Shown one piece after another: positions 33,684 to 46,099 of a stretch of DNA of 64,000 bases. A program made the translations under genes and the position numbers. The notes beneath the pieces were generated by a model. It was not told where the DNA came from. It ran no database searches and saw only the letters and a program-made list of their open reading frames with translations. The DNA is taken from assembly GCA_014529385.2 (NCBI GenBank), contig CM043969.1:22694446-22758445 (forward strand), read 5' to 3'. How positions within the stretch are numbered: position 1 is the first letter of the stretch; the number at the start of each line of letters is the position of its first letter. This DNA comes from Adiantum capillus-veneris. Taxonomy: Eukaryota; Streptophyta; Polypodiopsida; Polypodiales; Pteridaceae.

Positions 33684-35696
33684 GGCAACTATGTCTCCCA
33701 TGTACCAAATACATTAGTCATCCATCTTGGAAAGATGTCATAGGGTAAAGAGAGATCTTGTACCCACTAAGCAAGATTGACTAATGACTAAGGCTTTATC
33801 CGTTCTACCTCATAGTCGAGGAGGACTATGCTTTCAAGAGAGTGATAATGTCATAAAATCTAATATTCAAACAACCCAAATGATTTTCTCATATTAAATT
33901 GATCACTTAATGTGGGAGAATAAACGGGAACAAGGGTTAGAATATAGACATCTGCTCTCGGGGGGTTCACTCTTTAGTACCCCCTATATAACGTGCGTTT
34001 GTGTGGTATTAAAAAACCCCTCTTTTAACATGTTAGAATGAATAAAATGACCCCTTATTTTAGGTATTTTTTTCAAAATTGAATTTGAAAATCCCTTATT
34101 TTAATGTATCTCTATTAAATTTCCTATTTGTTTTGCATTTTAAAACCCCTCCTTTCGAACTCACGTTATACATTAACATGATTACATAGTGCACCCCCGG
34201 AGCATGTGCTTTAAGATCTATCTCAACACGGGTCCAATGGTAAAGGGGCCCAAATGAGAGATGGTCTATCAAAGAGCAAGGATAACCAATGGAGCTTAAA
34301 GACCTTAGGGTTATCTTCATTAAAGACCTCTTATACTTAGTGTTAAAAGTCCTTTGACCTTAGGTAAGGTAGGGATGTGCTTGAGATGGGAACGCGGACC
34401 AAGCTTGAGGTGCTTGTTGTGCCTAATGACTGAGATGCTTGAAGTGCTTGATGATTGAGATGCTTGAGGTGCGTGTCATTCTTGAGATGCTAGTGTTGTA
34501 CTTGAGGTGTGAACCCAACCCAAGGTTGAGGGGCTTGAGGGCTATGCTTGTGGTGAGAATTGGGCCCAAGATTGAGGGGCTTGATGTGTCACAAAAGTCA
34601 AAGCATATCCCTACAAGGAGGAGGACAATCATGCAAGGAGGGGGGGTGATTGCTTGACCACTCTGTCTCCCAAAGGGAACCCCTTTCCCAAGAGGCAAGT
34701 AGGACACATGTCAAGCCCCTAGCTAGGTTACCCTCAAGGAGTGTCTAGACCCTATTGGTTGACCACCCAAGGGGTCCAATGATAATTAAGTAGATTTAAT
34801 TAATTGTTTTTTCATTTATCAAGTCCTCTCTCTCAAAGGGGAAAGGGGGACACTTGTCCCAAGGCTAGCATGCTTGCTTTGGTATGCATCCTGTATGTGA
34901 TTGGCTAGGCTTGCAGAGGTCCAATGAGCTTTAAGTTTGTGCTAGAAGAGGGGGTCGACCAAAGCAAGTAGGGGGAATCCTTGAGGGGTATACTCTCCCA
35001 CACACACTCACACACACTCTCATTGTGAATTGTGCAAAGTCCAAGATCTCCCTCTCCTTCTCCAAGCAAGTAGAGAGGTTGAGAGACTACACCAACACTC
35101 TTGGCTATGGAATGAAAATCCAACCAAGAGCCATGATTCAAAGGCTTACGCTTGCCATCTTCTCCATCTTTATTACTATTCTATAATGTATGCTAGTAAC
35201 AAGAGTGATGATAAGTGAGGAACTAATTCTTTCTCCTATGAAATGTTTATCTTCCTCTTCCCTACCCTCATTCCCTGGTAGCTCTCTCCACCTTCAAAGG
35301 TGTTTGAGGTCTTGGGGTTGAGGCTTGGGATAGTTTATACTTTTTGTAAAGTTTATGTTATGATCGTGATGCATGAAGCTTTCCATCTTCATTGCATCAC
35401 TTAGGTCACAAGGAACACCAAAATTGTATTGTACCAAGTCTCTCTTGATGGGAGAAACTATAATAAAAATGCCTATTGGAGGGGGGACCGGCTCCACATA
35501 AATTCGATCCTCAATTGTTTTCATGATCTCTAGTTTCTCTCTCTTGCAAAAGTATTGTTCATGCCAAGTTAACTAAATTCTATGTTTATGCCGCTACCAT
35601 AAATTAAGTTCACCCGCTATGCTCGCAAAGTAATTTCACAAAAGTACTTTCTCTAATTTTTTCTACTCTCAAAGTTAATAAGCCATTTCCATTACA
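33681..35696 (+). mobile_element. 3' end of a Ty3/gypsy element (family of 47197) with its 3' LTR
   Basis: 33681-33848 matches the sequence just upstream of the LTR at 54195 (shared words such as CTATGTCTCCCA and ATTGACTAATGACTA). It is therefore the 3' internal tail, and the LTR at 33849-35696 is its 3' LTR. Everything upstream of 33681 is missing. Confidence 0.82.
33849..35696 (+). repeat. LTR A, TGTCATAAAA family
   Basis: It starts TGTCATAAAATC and ends CCATTTCCATTACA. Both ends match the 5' LTR at 47197-49057, whose end is fixed by a primer-binding site. Length is 1,848 bp. The middle (34380-34600) has drifted repeats of GATGCTTGAGGTG-type words. No primer-binding site follows, consistent with a 3' LTR, and no target duplication is seen. 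Confidence 0.88.
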
Positions 35697-37441
35697 TTTT
35701 CTGTGTGACCTTAAGTTGGTTGTGTTTCTATGTCTGCAAAATAGGTTGATGGTATCTCTAGATTCGTCAATTCAGATGTACCTTCCTCCTCCTAAGTTTC
35801 CACATTCCCTTTTCCAATTCTACTATCTCTTTAAGAAAATGCTCTTCCCTTTGCATGCGCATTAGGGTGAGGTCCCTTCTTTGTTATTGTTCCAGCTTCA
35901 ACTCAAGCTTCAATTCTTTGTTTTTGTTTCTAAAGTTTTGTAAACTTCAACAATCTCCTTGAATGAAGCTACTTCTGGGTTTTCCCTTATTTGCTTTAGA
36001 AATGACACTTGGTCATTGATTCTTTGCTTTGAGTATTGCAAAAAAGAATTTGCTACATTCAGTTGTACCTGGAGATTTTGTACTAATTGAGTAGTGCTCA
36101 TAAGTTCATGTGTCACTTCAGTCAGCTGCCGCTCCTTGCTTTTATAGGCATTTGATAACTTCATGAAGAGTTCCCCCCCGGGTAGGTCACCTAAGAAAAA
36201 TGTAACCTATCATGTGAGTTCAACAGAAGGGTATTTAAAGTTATTGAAACATACAGAAATATATATACACAAGGGATATTATTTTTCAAATTTGAAAAAA
36301 ACTTACAGATTTTAAAAGAAAAGGGTACATTTTATCTCTTAAAAATTCACAGATAAGGGTTTTTACAAACATGTCTTGAACGCACATGATATGGTAGTTT
36401 TACACACAGTGAACCCCGCAAGAGTTCCCCCAACTCTTCCATCTCCTTTTCTTGATTTTCCTTGACGTTTTGGTGTTGTTTTGCTTCATTCTTGAACACT
36501 TTGATTTGAACTTGGATATTTTCAATGATATTCATTTTGTCTTCAAGCTTGCCTTGGAGTGCATCAATGACCTGTTCAAGTTCTCAAGCTTGAGAACTGC
36601 GGCTAAGAGCTGTTGTTTGCATTTTCTCAGTCATTAGTTGCATCTGCTTTACATATTCGTTGACTTGACTGTTAACTTCATCGGTTGTTTCCCACTCTTT
36701 GGATTTTTCTTGAGGCTCTTAGGAAGGTCCAACCTCATCTTTGGTTGTTTTTGGTAGCTACTCTTGATTGACTTCCTTGTCTTTCTTTAACTCATCTTCT
36801 TTTATTTCCCTGATTTTATCTGATTGGTGAGTTGATGAAGAGCTTGGACTAGGAAGAGGCTAATCCCCTTGTTTACGGTATTGGGTGAGGATAGTCTTGG
36901 AGACATCACCTCCCTTTCATGCTGTGCTTCAATTGGTTTTTCAGCTTTTGCTTGCTATGGTTGTTGAGCAGTTGATTTTTCTTTGGCTTTTTGTTGAGCT
37001 TCCACCAATGTCTCTTGTATTTTCAGGGCTTTAGCTTCCTCATACGTCCTTTCTAGCATGTCTTTCGGGTATTCTTGGATCTTCCTCTCAGGGTTTTTGG
37101 TCCTAGGACCCTTGAATTCCCTTCGATTTCATAGATCTGAAGTCTATCCCGCAGCTTGTCGACTTTATTCATATGCTTTCTTTTCTCTTTCAAACCTTGA
37201 CATCTTCCTTGGAGGTTCTTCCTGATGGGCGGCCACTGCATTTCTTCCCTTCTTATCCTTTTTTCTTCATTATATTAGAACTTTCTTCACTGCAATGGGA
37301 TTCAGATGAGCTTTTAGTTGACCCTTCATCAGACTTATAATTCCCTTTCTTCTTTGATCTTGTGGCCAAAGGGACCAAAATGGGATTCGTCGAAGTCGTG
37401 GTAGTTAAATTGAGACTTACGTCGAGACAAAACCTTAAACT
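35697..37441 (-). pseudogene. minus-strand coiled-coil ORF fragments, family unknown
   Basis: The minus-strand segments at 37241-37053, 36535-36347 and 36164-35910 are rich in Lys, Glu, Gln and Leu. Examples are EKRKHMNKVDKLRDRLQIYE, KNEAKQHQNVKENQEKEMEE and LMSTTQLVQNLQVQLNVANS. They look like pieces of one long coiled-coil protein broken by stops and frameshifts over about 1.5 kb. I recognise no catalytic or zinc-binding motif. It could be a retroelement structural protein or a host-gene fragment. Confidence 0.4.
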
Positions 37442-38661
37442 CCCAAGAGAATTATTGTATTTCTTAAGGTCTTGTTTGATTCAAGATTAAAATGAACTAG
37501 GAACCAAGAGATTGTAACTCAAAGAACTTAATATAATTATAAACTAGGATTAAAACTTTACTGGGAAGATTTGACGTGGATAGCCCTAGCATAACATAGA
37601 AGATTTAAGTGCGAACTTTGTCTTACATGATTGGAAAAGGCCGACACATGTGTTTACCTATGAGATAAAATGGGCGAGATAACGGGAGATGGTCCTTTTT
37701 TGCTAGGACTGATAATCGTTGGTCTATGTTTTAAGCTCGTGTTCATTCACTACCCTAGAAATGGGATTGAATGGGAGTGTGTCTTGGCTGGGTGATAGGG
37801 ACTTGCGGATGCGTGTGGATATCGACCTAGTCCGGGTAGGCTTGATGCAGACAAGAAAAGGAGGATTAAAACTGGATCCATGAAGGGATCAAGATTAGAG
37901 AGGAGGATGTGATTTAATTAAGGAACTCTTCTAATTGTTTGGTAAAAAAGGAATTTTGGAAAGGCTAGGAACCTAAATGGGCTATTCGCAATTGTCCTCA
38001 TTAGCCGGACCTTTGCTCTGCTTCTAGGATTATTGATTTAAAAGGAGTCTAGAATAGATTATTTTTGTAAGCTTTTTCCACATAAGATAAAGAAAAATAA
38101 GAATTGGAAATTGTGTCAAGGCATCGCCTCCACACGTGACAGGGGAGACGGTATACCTAAGTCCTAGGACGAGGATAGGGATATGTCTAGAGGGTGTATG
38201 TAATTGCTTGAAAGATAACTAGATAATTTTACTAATACTAAAGAAAAAAGTAAGTAAATTGTTATAAAAAATAAAAACGTGGGAACGACCTGATAAATGC
38301 ACACTTGCAAGGGTATGCAACAATTTGCATGCTGCTGGTTGTGCTCAATCATAGCTGGAAAAAAGCATCAGTGATGTTAAACCAAAGATGAATCAGAGGA
38401 ATCCCACCAATTGACCCTGGAAGGTTGAGTTCACATTTAGTCTCATGACTTCGACTGGAAATTTAAAAGCAACAAGGAAAGATATTTTGAAGCTAAGGGT
38501 TTCGTAAGAGAAAAGTGAATGTTATCACCCCCTTGAGTTGGCATCGAAGAGTGGGAGGAGTCCTGTCTTGGTGTTGATCTCAAGAGGGAAGTATGTACGG
38601 AATTGTGGTGTATCCATTTGGAGATGGTGCAACCGATGATCCTTGGCATGGCCCTCACAAG
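37442..38661 (+). repeat. probable 5' LTR of the next gypsy element, left end undefined
   Basis: There is no coding sequence. The stretch ends CCCTCACAAG just before a primer-binding site at 38662, so at least its right part should be a 5' LTR. I could not find its start or a matching 3' LTR in the window. Confidence 0.4.
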
Positions 38662-38675
38662 TGGTATCAAAGTGC
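38662..38675 (+). other. primer-binding site, tRNA-iMet type
   Basis: TGGTATCAAAGTGC differs from the common plant tRNA-iMet site TGGTATCAGAGC by one substitution and one insertion. It lies about 0.7 kb upstream of gag coding sequence on the same strand. Confidence 0.65.
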
Positions 38676-39406
38676 AGTTTCTACCCTTGGTAAGACGAAG
38701 ATTTTTAGTATGAACTTTTGTAGAAAGAGAGTGAGGTATTGACAAAACTGACATGGGAATATTAACAAGATAAAGTTCTCCAGTTTGTGTAAGAATAAAT
38801 GGAGATAGCAGCTATAGAAAAGAAAGAGGACATGATAAAGAACTTTGTCTACCTCATCTTTCCTACCAAAGAGAGAATTGGAAATCTGCAAATATGGGAG
38901 ACCCAGTAAAGTATAGTTCTAGAATAACGCCTTGGGAGCCATTACTATGATTTGGATAATCTCTACCTAGAAATGGTAATAGAAAAAAAAACTAGGAGTA
39001 GGTCCCAAGTATTCTTGTTCGATCCTTGTTGAAAACATATTGACATTGTAATTTGGGATCGCAAGTCATTTTTTATATCCAAGTCTATAATCTTTTATTT
39101 TGCATTACTATGAGCCCTAGAGATTTAAGAAAAATCCTTTGAGAGGCATGAAATGGGAGAACATAGCATTTATAAAATGCTAAAGAGGTGTTTCTATTGA
39201 TCATTAATTATTTCCCCAAATGTAGATTTTGGATGTGATAAAGAAAATCCATCTTTTGAAATGTCTAAGTTTTTGTAAATCTACCCTTGAGTATTTGTGA
39301 ATCTATCGCTAAGAGGAAGTAGTTTTGTTTGCAACGACCAAAAAAATACATGTAAACTCCCAAGAGATAGGGCTTCTCGGGATTCGCCTATAGCTAACAC
39401 TTTAGA

Positions 39407-40493
39407 TTGGTGCTTCTTGATACACCAGTGCCACCAACACCTCAAGTTTTCCCTAGACCAAATCAGATGTCACTTGCTACAACACTTGTAGAAGATTTTG
39501 AACGTGACAAGGATCTGAAGGCCCTGCTCAAATATGTGCAACCAGGTCCCATTCTAGGCATGGGTGATGATGTGCCTACCTTACTAGAATAATGGATAAT
39601 TCATATGGATGATTATTTTGCTCTTGCCGGATACAATGCAATTACTTAGGGAATAATGGAGAGAGCTAAGCTAGAAGGACCAACAAAAACATGGTGGAAG
39701 CTCAACTGCCAATCTCGCCAAATAGAAGAGGTGACCCAAAGCTTGGATGAGTTAAAGCATCATCTAAAGGAGGGATATCTTTGCCTAGACTACTCCACCA
39801 CTGAAATGAATGAGTTTCTTTCTTGCAAGCTGGGGAATAGGTCTGTTGAAGCTTACGATAAGGAGTTTGTCCGACTTTCATGATATGCTTCTCTCATGAA
39901 ATAGGACAAAACCTAATTCGCTTCATCCTTGGGCTTGGAGAAGATTTGGATCGAGAAGTAGAGTCCCTTTGACCTACCTCACTGGTGGATGCTCTAATCT
40001 GGGCCAAGTCAAAACAAAAGAGTATTTTGTAGGGAGGTACTTCAATAAGTAGGAAGCATGATCTCCCTTCCTAACTCAAATCAACCCTCCCGAGCCATTT
40101 ATACCAAAGCCAATTTTCCAACCCCAATCACCAATGCACTTTGTTCATGTGAATGCTCTTCCAGTCACTCAAAGTGGAAGGCAAATTCAGTACTATGAAT
40201 GCCTAGAAACTGGTCATAAGAAGGCCCAGTGCCCTAAAGGAAATGACCCTAGTAATTCAAGCCTCCTTATTAACCTTCAGAATCCACCCAATCAAGTGGG
40301 ACAATTCAAAAACCTTGTTGCAAGAAGAAGAAATCCAACCCAAGAAAGAACTCCCCCTACCACTCGTTTTTGTTCTCAAAGGCCAATCGTCAATCCACCT
40401 AGATTAGCAACAATAAACTTTTTCTCAATAAAGGATGAGATAGATGAAAAAGCCAATGTCTATGCTGCCCAGAATGCTAGTGACCACAATTAG
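39407..40493 (+). pseudogene. gag: Ty3/gypsy gag with zinc knuckle, broken
   Basis: The frame from 39407 gives VEDFERDKDLKALLKYVQPG and, after a stop, WIIHMDDYFALAGYN, then from 39656 AKLEGPTKTWWKLNCQ and DKEFVRLS, the usual gypsy gag core. Stops interrupt at 39590 and near 39881. From 40134 another frame carries YYECLETGHKKAQCPK, a CCHC knuckle with Tyr in place of the first Cys. Coding decays after about 40650. No protease or RT follows, so only the 5' part of the element remains. Confidence 0.8.
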
Positions 40494-41099
40494 CACTCTT
40501 CCATTCTTGAGGCTAAGGAAGAGTATGAGGAAGGAGTTAGGGAAATTTTTAGACATGAAGCAGCCGAAGCTGTTAAATAGAGAATGGTTTAGAAGGTTTT
40601 TGGTACAATGGGAGGACTATCTCACTAAAGATACTTACTCGGAGGACTAGGAATGTCTTACTTCTCAAATTTTGTAGCTTTTTTATGAGAACTTTCCTCT
40701 TTTTTGTGCTTGAAATGGACCTTGCTAGCCCATGTAATTACCACGAAAAGCTCTATCTTATTAAACGTTTGTGTCACCCAAGCAATGTAACCTGACTGAT
40801 TTGCTACATAATAACAAGATTAGTGTTATCCTTTGTAACTAAGCTAGCTAAATTTTTATTTCTCTCAAGGGATTCTACAAAATTCCAGACATAGGAAGCC
40901 AAGAAAAAATTTTGCTTATTGAGAAAAAATCGGATAAAGAAGGTTTTAAGACAAGAGCCAAGATCTTAATAATCGACAAATTTGTCAAGAGATATAACAA
41001 AGATGGATTTTTACAAGTCAATAAGCCCATCCATCACATGATCACAAAAGAAACGATCACAAGCGGACACATATTAAGCTATTCAGCCATAGGAAGAAT
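40494..41099. other. decayed sequence, no recognised gene
   Basis: After the gag knuckle the frames break up. A 72-codon frame at 40912-41130 is Lys/Ile-rich with no recognised motif. Confidence 0.35.
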
Positions 41100-41549
41100 T
41101 TACTGTGAAATTGCTGCACTAATCTCTTGAGTATGAGGTGAGAAGTTAAAGGGCCCTCTAAGAGGTAAACCAAAGTGAGGGTAAAGATATATCTTTTGAT
41201 GAGGAAGAAACTGCGCAAGCAAATAGACTGTCTCGGAGAACCCATGATACATCGACCTCATCACGTAGTAGTATCGAGGACCCAAACCCAATGCTTCAAT
41301 TACCATAGCCAAGTGGACATTGTTGCAAAAGTGATCCCGACCCCAAAGTGTCACCCTTGTTATATCTCTAAACATCCACCATTTGATTTGAGCTACTGAA
41401 GTTCTCAAGTGAGGGAAAAGAAGACGCTCATACCGCTTCACAAAATCTCTCCTCACATATTTTTTTGTTTGTGCAGATGAGGAATGGCCACAGATAAGAT
41501 GAGCTCTTGCCACTGATCCATAAAGTAAGTTTAATGAACAAAGAGACAT
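41100..41549 (-). CDS. hypothetical protein, uninterrupted 149-codon ORF
   Basis: The minus-strand frame from ATG 41549 to the stop at 41100 is open. It reads MSLCSLNLLYGSVARAHLIC and contains KKYVRRDFVKRYERLLFPHL, IKWWMFRDITRVTLWGRDHF and ALGLGPRYYYVMRSMYHGFS. It is basic, with paired aromatics and no obvious signal peptide, membrane segment or zinc motif. I do not recognise it. Being undamaged among decayed neighbours it may be younger, or simply open by chance. It may be part of a retroelement not otherwise visible here. Confidence 0.4.
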   Translation of the reverse strand: MSLCSLNLLYGSVARAHLICGHSSSAQTKKYVRRDFVKRYERLLFPHLRTSVAQIKWWMFRDITRVTLWGRDHFCNNVHLAMVIEALGLGPRYYYVMRSMYHGFSETVYLLAQFLPHQKIYLYPHFGLPLRGPFNFSPHTQEISAAISQ

Positions 41550-42055
41550 CGTAAAGGATTGAAAGGGATAATCCTAAGAAACTCTCGACAAAAATATGGA
41601 AGGGAGGAAGATTGAGGTGAAAACACTATAAGAGATGAGGATAGATTGTGCCTTATATAGATGAACCAGCTAGAGAAGAAAAAATTAGCATTATCTAGAA
41701 GTTAAAGCTGTAACTTTCACTTGAAGATTTACCACCTTTATTTATTGTTTCGACCTGAGGACAACTCTTTCTTTTTGTTGGGGAGTTTGTAAGGGCGTTC
41801 TCCTAACCCTTACGCAAGGCCAACACATCTAAGCCATCGACTTAAAAGATGAAAAAGAAAAATAAAATAATAGAAAGAAAAAAATGTTTGAGAAAAATTC
41901 GGGTTCAATTTAAGCACCAAAGTATACTCACGAGACACTTCCGGTTTATGCCATGGGAACATAGACATAACCAATGCATAGGAAATTAGCTTTTCATTTT
42001 GAGAAAAATTAGCATAAAAAAAAAGATAAGATAAGGGAAAAGGAAAAAGAAAGTG

Positions 42056-42565
42056 CTCAATATGAGATGCCAATAAAAAGTGACTTCTCATTAATTGGGC
42101 TCACGAGTGCAAAGTTACACCCCTAAGAAGTTTGGTTTAGTTGACTACAGGGTTCTACTTGATTATTTTCAATCATTTTTGTGGCCTTGGTAAGCAGGTA
42201 GGAGAAGGTCAAAATGCAGCAAGGTTGCAAAGGACTCAAGACAGTAATACGAGCTGTGATGGGGACTTTACAAAGCAGACATGAGGGCATTGAGTAGGAA
42301 ATTATGAAGGTCTGAATGTGGTAACTATTTTTCTTAATGAATGGCATTTGGGGAGATTTTGGAGTGCTCAATGAATGAGGGCTTCTATAGTTGCCACGTG
42401 GAAGTTCAAAAAACCCTCATCAGGTGTATGGGACAAAAAGGATGTGCTAGTGACTCCCCCTCTCTAAAGCAACATGGTGATGGAGTGGAGCTCCTTCTGT
42501 AGCTAGATATGGAGTCTGTCCCTATGGGCGCACCTGGCGCTGCGTCTGGCTAACTACTATGGTGT
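42056..42565 (+). repeat. partial LTR copy related to the LTR at 56896
   Basis: Aligns with 57440-57965 in the same orientation at roughly 75-80% by eye (shared words such as GTGGCCTTGGTAAGC, AGAGGGCATTGAG-like and CCCCCTCTCTAAAG). Both copies give similar spurious minus-strand frames. Both ends of this copy are truncated. Confidence 0.75.
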
Positions 42566-43639
42566 TGTGTTGTGGAATGTACATAGTGGGAACAAATGCT
42601 AGGAGGTTTATTTTGTGACTTTTTAGATACATAAGTATATTTCCTATAATGTACATATGCATATCTAAGTATAATAATAAGCTTTCCATCTCATCCTATT
42701 ATTTATCTCAAGGGTAACATATTCTTACTTTATTGCTACTAAAGTATTGTGGGAAAAATCGTCATTAGATGCGCCTCTTTCACTTGGGAAAAATAGCATT
42801 GGTTCTTTCTTTTTACTATCTCATTATCACCTCACACTTTACCTAAATCCTATAGATAGTGTGATTTTCAATATATATATATTCTATCTATTCTCCATAT
42901 TTTTCTTATATTTCTTTTTGATAGCTACCAAGAAGGTATCAAATCCTAGTGGGACACTAGCTTGCATAACGTTCAAAGATGCACCTATTTTAATCCATTA
43001 TTGGAAGGATGCTTACAAAACTTTGTCAAGGAGAAATGCCATGCTTTCATATTGTATGAGGTCTCCATTAGAATCGAATGGAAGTCTACGCTAAGGGGAC
43101 CACAAGTAGACTTTTATTTCCAGAAAGATATCCTATTTTGATGATTTCTTAACACATGGCTCCCATACAAATTGAAAAGAGTATATAAAATAGAGGTCGT
43201 AGCTCATGCGCTAAACTTTACAATAATCTTGCACAATTTTTGGAAGTCTTTAAGTCATGGTTATGGTTCGTCTGAACTAGTGTGAGAGTGCAACGTGTAA
43301 AATATGAACACACGTCTTATGGTTTATCCTAATATTTTATGAAGGAGTTCTTTAATTGATCTCTCTCTCTCTCTCTCTATGTGGCTCAACAAATAACACC
43401 CAGCAGGACTCATTGGGGCCCTTTATAGATTTATTTGCGGGACCGTTGGGCTTGAGGGTTTCCCTGGTGGGCTTGTAAGGAAAATATCAAAGCTCGACAG
43501 GCCTACAGGGAAAAATAAAAGCCCGGAGGGCTTTTTGTGGGTATCGAGGTTTCCCTTTACCGACCTATTTTTTATCATGTTAGTTATGATGATGTAAATA
43601 TGTTAATAAAACCTTGTGATTACCCAAAATTTTATGTAA
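42566..43639. other. stretch without recognised genes
   Basis: AT-rich. A 115-codon frame at 42747-43094 has a hydrophobic run but no known motif. A short (CT)n run lies at 43361-43378. Confidence 0.35.
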
Positions 43640-44996
43640 TTATGTTAATATTAAATCCCTGGCTATGTGGTTTCTACCTCCACTCCCCATGGCCCTTTTT
43701 GAAGGTCCTTCATCCTTGTTCTCCCTCCTACATTTCTCTTCAACAATGGACTCATTGGCTTGAAATTTTGCAATGTATGCAAGCACCGACAAGGAGTGTA
43801 TGGGTTTTTTTGTCAAATGCAATCTCTAGTTTCATGCAAAACCTATTTAGTCAGAGACCCTTCATATCAGATTCTATTGCGCATGGCCACAATTATCCAA
43901 TATCATTGGATAATTATTCTCCAACCATAACTCCTTTCTTGTTAATTGGTTCTACCTTCAACTCATAAGTGGCTGCCTCAACCATTGAAATGGCATGGCT
44001 AGTAGCCATTTCCTCAACTAGCTTCTTTATCCCACCTTTGCCAAAGTTTGTGCCCAAGAGCTTACTTGCTTCACTTAAGTGAATTCTTCCATCCTTAAAG
44101 AAACCAAGCTCATTAATCAAAGCATCTTTAAAACTTTCACAATCCCTCCTTGCATGTCCAGTATTAACACACTATATGCATCTATCTACAAAGAGATCTC
44201 TATTTTGAGGTATTTGCCCTATAAATTGGCCTAACGGTTGCCCTTTTTCTTCTAGCCTTGCAAGCTTCAACTTGAATTCTTGAATTCCCTTGACAAAATC
44301 ATCTAGGATAGATTTTTCACTCTTTGAAACCACAATACAAGGCTTTATGGAACCCTCAAGAGCACTTTGGACTTGAGGAGAGTTGATTATCATCTTATCT
44401 CTTTGTTGTTGTTGCTTAGCTAGACACATACTACATCTTCGACCTCATTCCAATCGGTATTTATGCCATGCTCAATATCCGTGTCCTCAAGAAGTAACTC
44501 CAACTTCTCTTGAATCTTCCTTCTTGTTGCCTGTAAAAAGATCTCTGTCTTCTCTGAGGTTAGGGTAGCCTTTTTAGTCCTTGATAGTTGATCATAGCAC
44601 CTTTCAAATTTCCTTAGAAGTTTGGTAGGTGAAAGTCCCTCTTTTGGCTGAACTACTCAGTCTAAAAAGGTTCTTTTTGTCACCCTTTTGGAGTCCTCCA
44701 TGAAATACTCTTTCTTCAAGACTAATTTGAATGCTTTCCAAGTTCCCCGATGCTCATTTCTAATTCCCCTTTCATGCTCTCTGATCTTAAAAACTAGAAC
44801 TAGTTCAAAAATTTGTACCATCTCTGCTTCACGCACTCAATGCATCCCATTTTCTTCACCACTAATTAGAAGGTTTTGGTCAACAAAAGATCTTTTCTTT
44901 TAGCAAATTGATATTGCTGCATAAACACAGAAAGGCTTGAAACATTTGCATTGTGACCGGATCAAATTGTACCCCCTGTTTCTCTTGTTGCTCCAT
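43640..44996 (-). pseudogene. gag: minus-strand Ty3/gypsy gag with zinc knuckle
   Basis: ATG at 44996-44994 (minus) opens MEQQEKQGVQFDPVTMQMFQ. Decayed gag-core codons follow through 44450, then LSKQQQQ-type and LDDFVKGIQEFKLKLARLEE segments. The knuckle CVNTGHARRDC is preceded by Cys-Ile-stop, so a TAG (44174-44172) falls between the first two Cys of the CX2CX4HX4C motif. Downstream, INELGFFKDGRIHLSEASKLL continues to about 43914. Several frameshifts are present. It follows directly after an LTR-like stretch and an integrase on the same strand. Confidence 0.78.
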
Positions 44997-46025
44997 AGGT
45001 TTAACACTTTGATTTTATACCTTTAAGTAACATGTTGAAATCTCACCCTAGACTACTTCACGGTGTGTTCACCGAGGCGTTTGTGTCAAGAAATGCAAAG
45101 TGTGGCTAGGAATGTGTCGGGCCTCGAAGTGCGAGGGCTCGCAGAAAAATCAAGCAAGTCATAAAAGATTTGGAGCTAAAGATTCACTTTGAAAAAGAAC
45201 CAATACCAACTCAAAATTCTTGTGTGTGTGATAATTTGGTGTAGCCTTGCTACCAATTGCACAGGTACATTGTCTCTTTGCACTTTTAAAAACACTTTCT
45301 TCTACCTTCATTTCTTTGTCAAGGCCATTTCATGGAAGAGTTAGCACTTCCATAGACAAGACCACATGCATTTTTGAGGAGTGCAAATCCGGATTGGATC
45401 CCCCACACACTCAAATACAGGGTAGGAACTGTGTAGGACTGCACCGGCACACCATAGAAGAAGCCTATGTATCCCTTCATAGAGAAGCTCAAAATGCTGA
45501 CATTGTTCTTCAAAAAATCTCCCTCAACTTTATTACTCAAAAAACCATGAGTGATGTGGCATTTGGACCCCCTTTTTTGCTAGTTTTGGGCTATTTAGGA
45601 TCATTCTATGGCCATTTTTAGTCCTTTTAGCCCAAAAAAGCACTTTTTTGTTCGTAAAGTGCCCAAACGAGCTAGAGAAAATCCCTAAATTAATAAAAAA
45701 ATATTGTTAGGCTCAAATTTTATGCTGAATTTTATTTTCCTGCGTTAAAATCACTTTGCATAAATCTTTTATGCTCGCGTATGAAATCGGCTTTTTTTTT
45801 AATGAGATCGCCCACAGCTTAGTATTTTAATGTGATAAAACACACAAGATTGCCACGTCCAGGGCCTCTCTGGCCCGACAAGGTATGTACATAACTACAA
45901 CCATGGCATCCATTTTTGCACATATCACACTATGTAGATTATAGCACTTGCTCCCACATAACAAATTCATTAAGAGTGAGGTAGGTAGTTTTAGTTTAAC
46001 AATATGCACATTCCATGGCATGATG
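44997..46025 (-). repeat. LTR-like segment between integrase and gag (minus strand)
   Basis: On the minus strand the integrase tail ends in a polypurine tract, TTTAGAGGGGGTAGA (about 46040-46026). CATCATGCC follows, matching TGTCATGCC at the LTR start at 56896 apart from the first base. About 1 kb later the gag ATG appears at 44996. The segment is non-coding, as expected for an LTR plus leader. Its right end and any primer-binding site are not identified. Confidence 0.55.
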
Positions 46026-46099
46026 TCTACCCCCTCTAAACCTACGCATCCTTTGGCATGTGCCACACATATCTTTTGCAGGTTTAGTCTTTATTTAAG

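Noticed and set aside
33849-35696. Solo LTR
   Set aside because: The 168 bases upstream match the 3' internal tail of the same family, so it is a 3' LTR; flanking 5-mers do not match as a target duplication.
42123-42371. Paired minus-strand proteins at 42123-42371 and 57448-57738
   Set aside because: Their similarity follows from the shared LTR sequence on the other strand; no domain and no start or stop conservation.
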